Source: DASQHM01 sp035632095 (GTDB lineage Bacteria > Pseudomonadota > Alphaproteobacteria > Ferrovibrionales > Ferrovibrionaceae). Taken from it: DNA of 8,324 nt. The translations under genes were made by a program, and so were the position numbers. The notes below the pieces were generated by a model. That model ran no database searches. It had not been told where the DNA came from and saw nothing but the letters and a program-made list of their open reading frames with translations. Location of the stretch: assembly GCA_035632095.1 (NCBI GenBank), contig DASQHM010000062.1, positions 1-8,324 on the forward strand, in the 5' to 3' direction. Below are positions 1 through 7,069 of the stretch, piece after piece. The first letter of the stretch is position 1, and each line of letters opens with the position of its first letter.

Positions 1-1161
1 CAGCTTACGACGGTCGAAGTCGTTGACGAGCGCACCTTGCGCTGGAAGTTCAGCGCGCCGTGGGCCAGCTTCGTCGGCGTCATTGCCAACGTGCCGGGCT
101 ACGTCATGTCGGCCAAGGCGCTGCAGGCCGATGCGGAAAAATACGACACCCAGCCGCAGGGCACCGGCGCATACATGTTGGAGGAGGCAAGCCCCGGCAA
201 TTTCCTCAAGTTCAAGCGCAATCCGAATTGGTGGTTCGCCAAAGCAAGCGGCCATCCCGACATGCCGTACTTCGACGGCATCCTGGTGAACATAATCCCG
301 GATCCGGCGGTGCGATTGGCCAATTTGCGCGCCGGCAAGATCGATGCCTTGGTGCTGGACAAGTCGCAATACACGGGTTTGAAGGATGATCCGGACCTCA
401 ATATCTATCGCATTCCGGGCAACCACGTGAGTGCGCTGCGCTTCAACGTCACCAAGAGCGTGTTCCAGGACATCCGGCTGCGCAAAGCGGTGAGCCATGC
501 CGTCGACCGCAAAGCCTTGATCGCCGGCACGCAATTCGGCCTGGCGCGATTGGCGAGCTGCATGTATCCGGACGACCATTGGTGCCACAATCCGGAACTC
601 AAGCCGGTGGCGTACGATCCGGACCTGTCAAAGAAACTGCTGGCCGAGGCCGGCTATGCCAACGGCCTGACCGTCAAGGGATACTACATCAACACGACGA
701 TGGGCCAGACCATCGCCGAGGCGATCAAGAACATGCTGGGCAAGGTCGGCATCAACTGGGAGGTGGAGCTGATGGCGCCGGCCGCCTCGGCGACGCGCAT
801 GCAAAATCTCGACTACGATCTGGCTCAGGGCGGCTGGATCTACATCTACGACCCCGACCTGATGCCGTCCGGCCTGTATGGCCCGGGTGGCGGTTTCAAT
901 TTCGGGCGCAGCAAGAACGATGCCGCCATCGCCCTGATCGAGGCCGGCCGTCAAGAGGTCGATATCGAGAAGCGACAGAAGATCTACTGGCAACTTGAGA
1001 AGGTGCTCTACGATTCCTACGAAGACGCTTGGCTCTGGTGGGAGGAGAGCGTGGTCGCCTACCGCAAGAACGTCCAAGGCTGGCACCAGGACGGCTTCCT
1101 GAAATACAAGGATGCCTGGTTCGCGTCGCATCCGCTTTGGTTCAAGGACGGCAAGGCGTGA
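1..1161 (+). CDS. ABC transporter substrate-binding protein, family 5 (SBP_bac_5), 5'-partial
   Basis: This is the periplasmic binding component of a Dpp/Opp-type importer, which captures the solute and presents it to the permeases. The frame is open from base 1 to the TGA at 1159-1161, giving 386 visible residues. Family members are usually about 500-560 residues, so roughly the first 130-170 residues, including the signal peptide, lie outside the window. Family-typical segments are visible: GTGAYMLEEASPGNFLKFKR and NPNWWF (bases ~163-237), the IPDPAVRLANLRAGKIDAL stretch (~292-354), and RFNVTKSVFQDIRLRKAVSHAVDRKAL (~439-519). Next come LLAEAGYANG and an aromatic-rich C-terminus (DAWLWWEES, then WHQDGFLKYKDAWF). 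The four transport genes follow directly, in the same orientation. The family includes binders of peptides, opines, sugars, nickel and other solutes; nothing here identifies the ligand. An internal TTG at 37 is not the true start, because homology continues upstream of it. Confidence 0.93.
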   Translation, partial: QLTTVEVVDERTLRWKFSAPWASFVGVIANVPGYVMSAKALQADAEKYDTQPQGTGAYMLEEASPGNFLKFKRNPNWWFAKASGHPDMPYFDGILVNIIPDPAVRLANLRAGKIDALVLDKSQYTGLKDDPDLNIYRIPGNHVSALRFNVTKSVFQDIRLRKAVSHAVDRKALIAGTQFGLARLASCMYPDDHWCHNPELKPVAYDPDLSKKLLAEAGYANGLTVKGYYINTTMGQTIAEAIKNMLGKVGINWEVELMAPAASATRMQNLDYDLAQGGWIYIYDPDLMPSGLYGPGGGFNFGRSKNDAAIALIEAGRQEVDIEKRQKIYWQLEKVLYDSYEDAWLWWEESVVAYRKNVQGWHQDGFLKYKDAWFASHPLWFKDGKA

Positions 1162-1181
1162 AGCCGGTCGCGACCTAGCTC

Positions 1182-1187
1182 AAAGGG
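1182..1187 (+). promoter_or_regulatory. Ribosome binding site for permease B
   Basis: AAAGGG lies 7 bases before the GTG at 1195. It supports the GTG start over the downstream ATG at 1231, which would cut off the head of the first membrane helix. The 33-base gap between the binding protein and this gene is the largest spacing within the ABC cluster. Confidence 0.5.
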
Positions 1188-1194
1188 CGACGGC

Positions 1195-2151
1195 GTGGGT
1201 AGCTATATCGGCGTTCGGCTCTTGCACGCCATGGTGATTCTCGCGCTGGTGACGGTGCTGGTGTTCGTCGTCACTCACCTGATCCCCGGCGACGCCATCA
1301 TGGCCGCGATGGCCGGCAGCGTCGACATGAACGATGCCGCCGTCGTCGCAAAGGTGCGCCACCAGTTCGGACTGGACCGGCCCGTCCTGGTGCAATTCGT
1401 CGATTGGCTCGCGCGCTTCGTTCGCGGCGATTGGGGCAGCTCGATCGGCACCGGCGAGAATGTCTTCGACATGTTCATGCGCCGGCTTCCCGTCACGCTG
1501 GAGCTGTTTCTCGGCGCATCGCTCTGGTCGGTGGCGATCGGCATTCCGACCGGCATCGTCGGCGCATTGAAGCGCAATTCCTCCGTCGACATGCTGCTGA
1601 CCGCCGGCTCCATCATCGGCGTCTCGATTCCCGGCTACTGGGAAGCGATCATGCTGATCTATCTCTTGGCCGTGGTCTTCCCTATCGTGCCGCCGTCCGG
1701 TTACGTGCCTTTCGCCGTCGACCCGATCATGAATCTCAAGTCGATACTGCTGCCGACCTTCGTGCTTGGGACGCATTCGGGGGGGCTTCTCGCGCGCTAC
1801 GTCCGATCCAGTCTGCTCGAAGTCATGGGACAGGACTACATCCGTACGGCGCGCGCCAAGGGCCTGTCCGAGCGCGCGCTGATCGCCAGGCACGCCATGA
1901 AACCGGCGATGATCCCGGTGGTCACGGTTATCGGACTGTCCTGGGGCGGAATGTTGGCCGGCGCCTTCTTCGTCGAGGTCATTTTTGCCATCCCCGGCCT
2001 CGGCAGGATGAGCGTCGACGCCATATTCCAGAAGGATTATCCGGTGGTGCAGGCCACGCTCATCGCGGTCTCGCTGAATGTGCTGCTGGTCAATCTCCTG
2101 GTCGACATCCTCTATGGCTATCTCGATCCGCGCATCAGGGTACGGCGATGA
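1195..2151 (+). CDS. ABC transporter permease, DppB/OppB type
   Basis: This is the first inner-membrane permease of the importer; it would pair with permease C to form the translocation channel. It has 318 residues, normal for the family (~305-340). The N-terminus (residues 4-33) has the family pattern of an arginine-containing head, a long hydrophobic helix and the PGD motif at 31-33. Further hydrophobic segments lie at about 100-124, 133-163, 183-205, 240-265 and 285-308. The cytoplasmic EAA-type coupling loop, which docks on the ATPases, is at about 212-241 (RTARAKGLS followed by a conserved basic stretch and KPA). The conserved IPGLGR (266-271) and C-terminal YLDPRIR are present. The GTG start is chosen on the ribosome binding site and N-terminal homology. 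The stop overlaps the start of permease C (ATGA at 2148-2151). Confident at family level; substrate unknown. Confidence 0.95.
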   Translation: MGSYIGVRLLHAMVILALVTVLVFVVTHLIPGDAIMAAMAGSVDMNDAAVVAKVRHQFGLDRPVLVQFVDWLARFVRGDWGSSIGTGENVFDMFMRRLPVTLELFLGASLWSVAIGIPTGIVGALKRNSSVDMLLTAGSIIGVSIPGYWEAIMLIYLLAVVFPIVPPSGYVPFAVDPIMNLKSILLPTFVLGTHSGGLLARYVRSSLLEVMGQDYIRTARAKGLSERALIARHAMKPAMIPVVTVIGLSWGGMLAGAFFVEVIFAIPGLGRMSVDAIFQKDYPVVQATLIAVSLNVLLVNLLVDILYGYLDPRIRVRR

Positions 2152-3050
2152 CGGAAGCCGCCCCTGCCGTATTCATCGCCCCGGCGACGTCGAAAAGCGC
2201 CGCGTTGGTCTTGTTGCGCGCCATCGTCAAGCACCGGCTGGCTGCCATCGGCCTGGTGATCATCGTCCTGCTCTGCCTGATGGCCGTATTCGCGCCGCTT
2301 CTGGCACCCTACAGTCCCTACGACCAGGATCTCTACAGGGTGCTGGCGGGACCTTCGGCGGAACATTGGTTCGGGACGGACAATCTGGGGCGCGATCTGC
2401 TTTCGCGCACCATCTACGGCGCTCGCGTATCGCTGTTCGTCGGCATCGGCAGCACGGCGCTTTCGGCGGCGCTTGGCATCGTCATCGGTCTGTTCGCCGG
2501 CTTCAAGGGCGGCGTGGTCGACGCCATCATCATGCGGATCACCGATGCATTTCTCTGCTTTCCGCCGCTCATCTTCATCCTGGCCATGTCGGCGGCGCTC
2601 GGCCCCGGGCTGCACAACGTCATGCTGTCCTTCGCGCTTTTCGGCTGGACCGGCTTCGCCCGCATTATCCGCGGCCAAGTGCTGCTGATACGCGAACTGC
2701 CGTTCATCGAGGCGGCGCGCTCGGTCGGTGTGCCGCCGCTGCGCGTGATGCGAAAGCACATCCTGCCCAATACGCTGGCGCCGATCATCGTCGCCATCAC
2801 CATTACGGTCGGCTCCGCGATCCTTGTCGAGGGCGGCGTGTCGTTCCTGGGCCTCGGAGTGCAGCCGCCGACGGCCAGCTGGGGCCGTGAACTCGGCGTC
2901 GGTTTCAGGTATCTGGAGACGGTGCCGCTTTTCTCGATAGCGCCCGGACTGATGATCTCCCTCGCTGTCATCGCCTTCAATTTCCTCGGCGACGGCCTCC
3001 GCGATGCCCTCGATCCGCGCCTGAAGGGGATGGGATTGCGGCGCATATGA
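2148..3050 (+). CDS. ABC transporter permease, DppC/OppC type
   Basis: This is the second inner-membrane permease of the importer. It has 300 residues, usual length for DppC/OppC (~280-310). A short cytoplasmic N-terminus (1-25) precedes helix 1 (~31-52). The hallmark periplasmic motif follows at 73-95 (HWFGTDNLGRDLLSR, then GARVSL). Hydrophobic segments lie at about 96-119, 137-168, 210-232 and 262-281. The EAA coupling loop is at ~186-209 (FIEAARSVGVPPLRVMRKHI then LPN). The family C-terminus is seen at 278-292 (NFLGDGLRDALDPRL). The ATG at 2148 overlaps the previous gene's stop, and AGGG at 2137-2140 sits 7 bases upstream. The frame is open much further upstream (to 1404), but that part lies inside permease B and has no permease homology. 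Its own TGA (3048-3050) overlaps the ATG of the next gene, so translational coupling is likely. Confidence 0.95.
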   Translation: MTEAAPAVFIAPATSKSAALVLLRAIVKHRLAAIGLVIIVLLCLMAVFAPLLAPYSPYDQDLYRVLAGPSAEHWFGTDNLGRDLLSRTIYGARVSLFVGIGSTALSAALGIVIGLFAGFKGGVVDAIIMRITDAFLCFPPLIFILAMSAALGPGLHNVMLSFALFGWTGFARIIRGQVLLIRELPFIEAARSVGVPPLRVMRKHILPNTLAPIIVAITITVGSAILVEGGVSFLGLGVQPPTASWGRELGVGFRYLETVPLFSIAPGLMISLAVIAFNFLGDGLRDALDPRLKGMGLRRI

Positions 3051-4042
3051 GTCTCGAAACCCGAGCAACGCCACCGCTTCTCAGCGTGCGCGACCTCACC
3101 GTCGATTTCCACACCGAAGCGGGAATGATCACGGCGGTCGACGGAATCTCCTTCGATCTGCACGAAGGAGAAATTCTGGCCCTGGTCGGCGAAAGCGGCT
3201 GCGGCAAGAGCGCCACCGCGCTGGCGCTGCTCGGACTGATCGCCAATCCGCCGGGTCGCGTGACCGGCAGCAGCGTCAGTTTTCGCGGCCGCGACCTGTT
3301 GACGGCGAGCGAGAGCGAAATCCGCGCCATCCGCGGCAATCGAATCGCCATGATCTTCCAGGAGCCGATGACCAGCCTCAATCCCGTGCATACGATCGGC
3401 CGCCAGGTCGGCGAACCGCTGCGTCTGCACAAAGGTCTCAGCGACGATTCCCTGCTGGAGAAATGCGTGGCGCTTCTGGAGTCCGTCAACGTTCCGGAAC
3501 CGCGGCGTCGCCTCGGCGACTATCCGCATCAGTTCAGCGGCGGCATGCGGCAGCGGGTGATGATCGCCATGGGCATGGGTTGCGTGCCCGACATCATCAT
3601 CGCCGACGAACCTACCACGGCGCTCGACGTCACCATCCAGGCGCAGCTTCTCGAGCTTCTGCGATCGCAGGTGGAACGCCATCGCACGGCACTGATATTG
3701 ATCACGCACAATCTCGGCATCGTTGCCCGCTACGCCGACCGGGTGAATGTCATGTATGCCGGCCGCATCGTCGAGAGCGCAGGCGCCGACGAACTCTACG
3801 CGCGGCCGCGCCATCCCTACACGCTCGGTCTGCTTCGTTCCGTGCCGCGGCTCGATCGACCGGCGGCCGAGAAGCTGTCGCCCATCGAGGGCCAGCCGCC
3901 GGACGCGCTCGACATGCCGAGCGGCTGTTCGTTCCATCCGCGCTGCCCCTTCGCCATCGACAAATGCCGCGCCGAGGCGCCGCCGCTCCGGCAAGTCAGC
4001 GACACCGGCGCGGCAGCCTGTTGGGTCGACGTCAATGGCTGA
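3047..4042 (+). CDS. ABC transporter ATP-binding protein, DppD/OppD type
   Basis: This is one of the two cytoplasmic ATPases that power the importer. It has 331 residues. Motifs in order: Walker A GESGCGKS (48-55), Q-loop with Gln105 in IFQEPMTSLNP, ABC signature FSGGMRQR (163-170), Walker B DIIIADEP with catalytic Glu188, D-loop at LDV (193-195), and switch His221 in LITHNLG. The C-terminal oligopeptide-transporter extension (oligo_HPY) follows, with HPYT at 256-259 and Cys294, Cys300, Cys307 and Cys325. This C-X5-C-X6-C...C pattern matches the site that holds a [4Fe-4S] cluster in Dpp/Opp homologues. The SGGM signature variant, with Met for Gln, is usual in the D subunit. The start is fixed by the ATGA overlap with permease C. 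The ribosome binding site is weak, in keeping with coupling to upstream translation. Confidence 0.95.
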   Translation: MSLETRATPPLLSVRDLTVDFHTEAGMITAVDGISFDLHEGEILALVGESGCGKSATALALLGLIANPPGRVTGSSVSFRGRDLLTASESEIRAIRGNRIAMIFQEPMTSLNPVHTIGRQVGEPLRLHKGLSDDSLLEKCVALLESVNVPEPRRRLGDYPHQFSGGMRQRVMIAMGMGCVPDIIIADEPTTALDVTIQAQLLELLRSQVERHRTALILITHNLGIVARYADRVNVMYAGRIVESAGADELYARPRHPYTLGLLRSVPRLDRPAAEKLSPIEGQPPDALDMPSGCSFHPRCPFAIDKCRAEAPPLRQVSDTGAAACWVDVNG

Positions 4043-5051
4043 GCGTGCCGCGGACAATTTGGTCGAGGTACGCGGTCTTGAAGTCCACTTTCCCGTCCTA
4101 AGGGGAATGTTGCGCCGCCGGCTTGCCGGCATAGTGCACGCAGTCGACGGCGTCGACCTCGACATCCGGCGCGGTGAGACCCTCGGCCTGGTCGGCGAGA
4201 GCGGCTGCGGCAAGTCGACCCTCGGCCGCGCCATCCTGCAGTTGGTGCGGCCGACGGCGGGCGAGGTTCGATTCGACGGCCAGAAGCTGACCGGGCTCAG
4301 CGACGAGGCGCTCCGCCCGCTCCGCCGCAAGATGCAGATGGTCTTCCAGGACCCCTTCAGTTCGCTCAATCCGCGCATGACCGTCGGCGACGCCATCGCC
4401 GAACCCATGCTGGTGCATCGCCTCGCAAGCAAGGACGATTGCCGCGACAAGGCGGCGGAGCTGTTCAAAATCGTCGGCCTCAATCCGAACATGCTCGATC
4501 GGTACCCCCACGAATTCAGCGGCGGCCAGCGTCAGCGCATCGGCGTCGCCCGGGCGCTCGCCGGCGAGCCGGACTTCATCGTCTGCGACGAACCGGTCTC
4601 GGCGCTCGACGTTTCGATCCAGGCGCAGATCGTCAATTTGTTCGAGGAACTGCGGGAACGGCTGCGGCTCACCTATGTTTTCATCGCGCATGATCTTGCC
4701 GTCGTCCGCCATCTCAGCGACCGCGTCGCCGTCATGTATCTCGGCCAGATCGTCGAAGTTGCGCCGAAGCAAAGCCTCTATGCAAACCCCCTCCACCCTT
4801 ATACGCAGGCGCTGCTTTCGGCCGTGCCGGTACCGGACCGGGCCGTGGAAGCGAAGCGAGAGCGCATCCTGCTGCAGGGCGAGGTGCCGAGCCCGCTCAA
4901 TCCGCCAAGCGGCTGCCGGTTGCATCCGCGTTGCGCCTATGCGCGGCCGGAATGCCGCAGCATCGCGCCGAAGCTGCAGCGCCGGGCGGACGGGCACTGG
5001 GTCGCCTGTCACCTTTACGGCGAGGCGCCGTCGGGTGCGAGCACCAATTAG
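4035..5051 (+). CDS. ABC transporter ATP-binding protein, DppF/OppF type
   Basis: This is the second ATPase, expected to pair with the D subunit. It has 338 residues. Walker A GESGCGKS is at 54-61, the Q-loop Gln105 in VFQDPFSSLNP, the canonical signature FSGGQRQR at 161-168, Walker B FIVCDEP with Glu186 at 181-187, the D-loop at LDV (191-193), and switch His219 in IAHDLAV. The N-terminal stretch EVRGLEVHFPV and then LRGMLRR before Walker A is typical of the F subunit. The oligo_HPY extension carries HPYT at 254-257 and Cys294, Cys300, Cys307 and Cys325, at the same residue numbers as in the D subunit. The ATG at 4035 overlaps the D stop by 8 bases. The frame extends upstream to 3747, but that section is inside the D gene and has no homology. 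It is the last gene of the ABC cluster, followed by a 128-base gap. Confidence 0.95.
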   Translation: MAERAADNLVEVRGLEVHFPVLRGMLRRRLAGIVHAVDGVDLDIRRGETLGLVGESGCGKSTLGRAILQLVRPTAGEVRFDGQKLTGLSDEALRPLRRKMQMVFQDPFSSLNPRMTVGDAIAEPMLVHRLASKDDCRDKAAELFKIVGLNPNMLDRYPHEFSGGQRQRIGVARALAGEPDFIVCDEPVSALDVSIQAQIVNLFEELRERLRLTYVFIAHDLAVVRHLSDRVAVMYLGQIVEVAPKQSLYANPLHPYTQALLSAVPVPDRAVEAKRERILLQGEVPSPLNPPSGCRLHPRCAYARPECRSIAPKLQRRADGHWVACHLYGEAPSGASTN

Positions 5052-5125
5052 CCTCCAATCGGACGCGAGTGCGCGGCCGGCGGCCTTGCGGCCTGCTTGT
5101 TGCCGGTTTCGCGGAATATCGGCTT

Positions 5126-5131
5126 TTGACT
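5126..5131 (+). promoter_or_regulatory. Candidate -35 box (TTGACT) upstream of the GMC gene
   Basis: TTGACT matches the sigma-70 -35 consensus at five of six positions and stands out in otherwise GC-rich DNA, 54 bases before the ATG. No good -10 box is found at the normal 16-18 base spacing: that position reads GCTTTC or similar, and TAGGCT at 5145-5150 would leave a spacer of only 13. It is therefore a tentative, possibly activator-dependent promoter. Confidence 0.25.
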
Positions 5132-5149
5132 TTAGTATCTGGACTAGGC

Positions 5150-5161
5150 TTTCGGCCGAAA
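5150..5161. promoter_or_regulatory. Perfect 12-base palindrome, candidate operator
   Basis: TTTCGGCCGAAA is an exact inverted repeat lying between the TTGACT box and the ribosome binding site of the GMC gene, 18 bases before the start codon. Its position downstream of a promoter candidate suits a repressor site. No regulator gene lies in the window to pair with it, so the function is inferred. Confidence 0.3.
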
Positions 5162-5163
5162 CG

Positions 5164-5172
5164 TAGGGGGAG
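5164..5172 (+). promoter_or_regulatory. Strong ribosome binding site for the GMC oxidoreductase
   Basis: The purine-rich TAGGGGGAG ends 7 bases before the ATG at 5180. It fixes that start even though the same frame is open back to 4931 inside the preceding ATPase gene. Confidence 0.7.
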
Positions 5173-5179
5173 CAGACGC

Positions 5180-6784
5180 ATGGTCGGCGGCGCGGACATC
5201 CGTTTTGACTTCATTGTCGTAGGCGCGGGATCGGCGGGCGCGGCGCTGGCGGCGCGGTTGAGCGAAGATGCGCGCAACCAGGTCCTGTTGCTGGAAGCGG
5301 GACGCGCCAGCCACCCCTACACGCGATTTCCGATCAGCTTCGGGCTGCTGCTCGACAATCCGGCGGCCAATTGGCTGTATCGCTCGACGCCGGAACCGAA
5401 CACCAACAACCGCGAGATACCCGTGCCGCGCGGCCGGGTGCTGGGCGGATCGAGCGCGATCAACGGGCTGGTGTACGTGCGGGGACAGCCGCTCGACTAC
5501 GACACCTGGGCGCAGATGGGAGCGCGTGGCTGGAGCTGGCAAGATGTGGCGCCAGTTTTCCGGCGGATGGAGGATTTCGAGCGCGGCGACGGCGCTGTGC
5601 GCGGCGCGGGCGGGCCGCTGCACGTTTCCGAAGTGCCGGATCAGAACCCGCTATACGACGCGCTGTTCGAGGCGGGCGTGGCCGCGGGCTATCGGCGGAA
5701 CCCCGACTACAACAGCGAGGACCAGGAAGGCATCGTCAAGACGCAGGCGACGATCCGGCGCGGCATCCGGATGAGCACGGCGCATACCTATCTGCGCCCG
5801 GCGCGCAGGCGGGCGAACCTGCATATCGTCACCGAGGCGGTGACGCTTCGCGTCATGCTCGAAGGCACGCGGTGCGTGGGGGTGGTGTATGAGCGGGCCG
5901 GACAGGCGGTGGAGGCGCGGGCGGGCCGCGAAGTCATCCTGTGTGCCGGGGCGGTGGCTTCGCCGCAGCTCCTGGAACTGTCGGGGATCGGGCGTCCGGA
6001 GGTGTTGCGGACGCACGGGATCGCGGTGCGGCACGAGCTGCCTGCCGTGGGCGAAAATTTCCGCGACCACCTGATCGAGCGCATCCAGTGGAAAGTGACG
6101 GTTCCGAGCGTGTCCTACAACACGCGCGCGCATGGCGTGGCGTTGGCCGGCGAGGCGCTGCGCTATCTGTTCACCCGAGGCGGATTCTTCAGCCTGCCCT
6201 CGGCGCCGATGCTGGCGTTCCTGAAGACGCGGCCCGAGCTGGAGACGCCGGATGTTCAGATGCACATCGTTCCCTATGTCATCAAGAACCCGAAGAAGCG
6301 GCAGTTGCACCATTTCCCGGGCATGACGATGGCGTGCTACCAGCTGAGGCCGGAAAGCCTGGGCTCTATCCATATCCGCTCGGCCGATCCGCGCGATCAG
6401 CCGGCAATCCGGTTCAATTTCCTGGCCGATCCCATCGACCGGCGGACAATGGTCGACGGATTCCGGATGATGCGGCGCATCGTGGAGACGCGGCCGATGG
6501 ACAAGTATCGAGGCGCTGAGTTTTCACCCGGGCCCGATATCCAGAGCGATGACGAGATCCTTGATTGGATCCGGAGGAATTCGGAGACCGCGTTTCACCC
6601 AATCGGCACGTGCCGCATGGGGCCGGGGCCGAATGCGGTGGTCGACGACCATTTGCGGGTGCATGGGCTCGCCGGACTGCGCGTGGCCGATGCGTCAATT
6701 TTTCCCACCATGCCATCGGGCAACACCAACGCGCCGAGCATCATGGTCGGCGAGAAGGCCGCGGATATGATCCGGGCGGGGTAA
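5180..6784 (+). CDS. GMC family FAD-dependent oxidoreductase (choline/alcohol dehydrogenase-like)
   Basis: This is a cytoplasmic flavoprotein expected to oxidise an alcohol to an aldehyde or beyond. It has 534 residues, standard for bacterial BetA-like GMC enzymes (~530-560), and no signal peptide. The N-terminal FAD-binding fold has GAGSAG at 15-20 and Glu39 in LLEAG. GMC signature 1 is at about 84-102 (PRGRVLGGSSAINGLVYVRG), and signature 2 at about 257-271 (GAVASPQLLELSGIG). The C-terminal active-site pair is His473 (FHPIGTCRMG) and Asn515 (SGNTNAP), the His-Asn arrangement seen in choline-oxidising members rather than the His-His pair of glucose oxidase. The last ~30 residues close the FAD site. 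It follows the ABC cluster after 128 bases with its own ribosome binding site. Ala codons in the first 63 residues are 10 GCG and 2 GCC, more G-ending than at the start of ATPase D (5 GCG, 5 GCC, 1 GCA in 104 residues). The substrate cannot be assigned. Confidence 0.93.
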   Translation: MVGGADIRFDFIVVGAGSAGAALAARLSEDARNQVLLLEAGRASHPYTRFPISFGLLLDNPAANWLYRSTPEPNTNNREIPVPRGRVLGGSSAINGLVYVRGQPLDYDTWAQMGARGWSWQDVAPVFRRMEDFERGDGAVRGAGGPLHVSEVPDQNPLYDALFEAGVAAGYRRNPDYNSEDQEGIVKTQATIRRGIRMSTAHTYLRPARRRANLHIVTEAVTLRVMLEGTRCVGVVYERAGQAVEARAGREVILCAGAVASPQLLELSGIGRPEVLRTHGIAVRHELPAVGENFRDHLIERIQWKVTVPSVSYNTRAHGVALAGEALRYLFTRGGFFSLPSAPMLAFLKTRPELETPDVQMHIVPYVIKNPKKRQLHHFPGMTMACYQLRPESLGSIHIRSADPRDQPAIRFNFLADPIDRRTMVDGFRMMRRIVETRPMDKYRGAEFSPGPDIQSDDEILDWIRRNSETAFHPIGTCRMGPGPNAVVDDHLRVHGLAGLRVADASIFPTMPSGNTNAPSIMVGEKAADMIRAG

Positions 6785-6844
6785 GGAGCCGGGACGGCGG
6801 CGCACGGCGCACCAGGACGGCCTCGGACTTGCCGCGCAGGGGCC

Positions 6845-7069
6845 GTGTGCGCTGCCGACGCTGCCGGCATGACCGTTGCGCAGGCAGCCCAGACGGCGCA
6901 ACGCGCCGGCGTTCGGACGTTAATGCTCACTCATTGCGTGGCCCCGCTGCTTCCCGGCCAGGAAGATGCGTGGCGAGCGCTCGCCCGTGTGCGTTTTTCA
7001 GACGACATCGTACATGGTGACGATCTGGCGTCCGTCAAAGCGGCCGCGCAGGCTGGACCAGTGCAATAA
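6845..7069 (+). pseudogene. C-terminal remnant of a metallo-beta-lactamase-fold hydrolase
   Basis: The frame ending at the TAA 7067-7069 encodes a stretch resembling the end of zinc-dependent MBL-fold hydrolases of the RNase Z/arylsulfatase-like group. It has a helix (AQAAQTAQRAGV), then the strand RTLMLTH with the His that would be the last metal ligand (6932-6934). VAPLLPGQEDAWRALARVRF and a closing strand DDIVHGDDLASV follow. Only about 65-70 residues of a usual ~250-330 remain. The HxHxDH motif and all other metal ligands are absent. At most 26 more in-frame codons precede it before the GMC stop, and they show no homology in any + frame. GTG at 6845 and ATG at 6869 are possible starts, but neither has a good ribosome binding site. 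I call it a 5'-deleted gene relic; the alternative is an unrelated small protein. The family assignment is from pattern recognition only. Confidence 0.5.

Noticed and set aside
1166..1175. 10-base palindrome GGTCGCGACC between the binding protein and permease B
   Set aside because: Too short to form a stable hairpin (the central CGCG would be the loop, leaving 3 bp) and expected by chance in GC-rich DNA.
1180..1893. 237-codon open frame on the - strand, and a similar 318-codon one at 2118-3074
   Set aside because: Both are antisense shadows of the permeases, with low-complexity Asp/His/Arg-rich translations and no family features.
1404..2147. Upstream extension of the permease C frame (548 codons in total)
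   Set aside because: The section lies within permease B in another frame and is Arg/His-rich with no permease homology. The real start is the ATG at 2148.
2414..4492. 692-codon open frame on the - strand
   Set aside because: It lies antisense to permease C and both ATPases, whose + strand products have full motif sets. Long antisense frames are common in GC-rich genes, and its translation (Arg/Ala/Ser rich) shows no recognisable domain.
5077..5106. Possible terminator hairpin after ATPase F (CCGGC/GCCGG outer, GGCC/GGCC inner arms)
   Set aside because: The stem is interrupted by an 8-base bulge and no T-run follows; not strong enough to annotate.
4931..5179. N-terminal extension of the GMC frame by 83 codons
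   Set aside because: It overlaps the end of ATPase F and lacks homology. The FAD-binding fold begins right after the ATG at 5180, which has a strong ribosome binding site.
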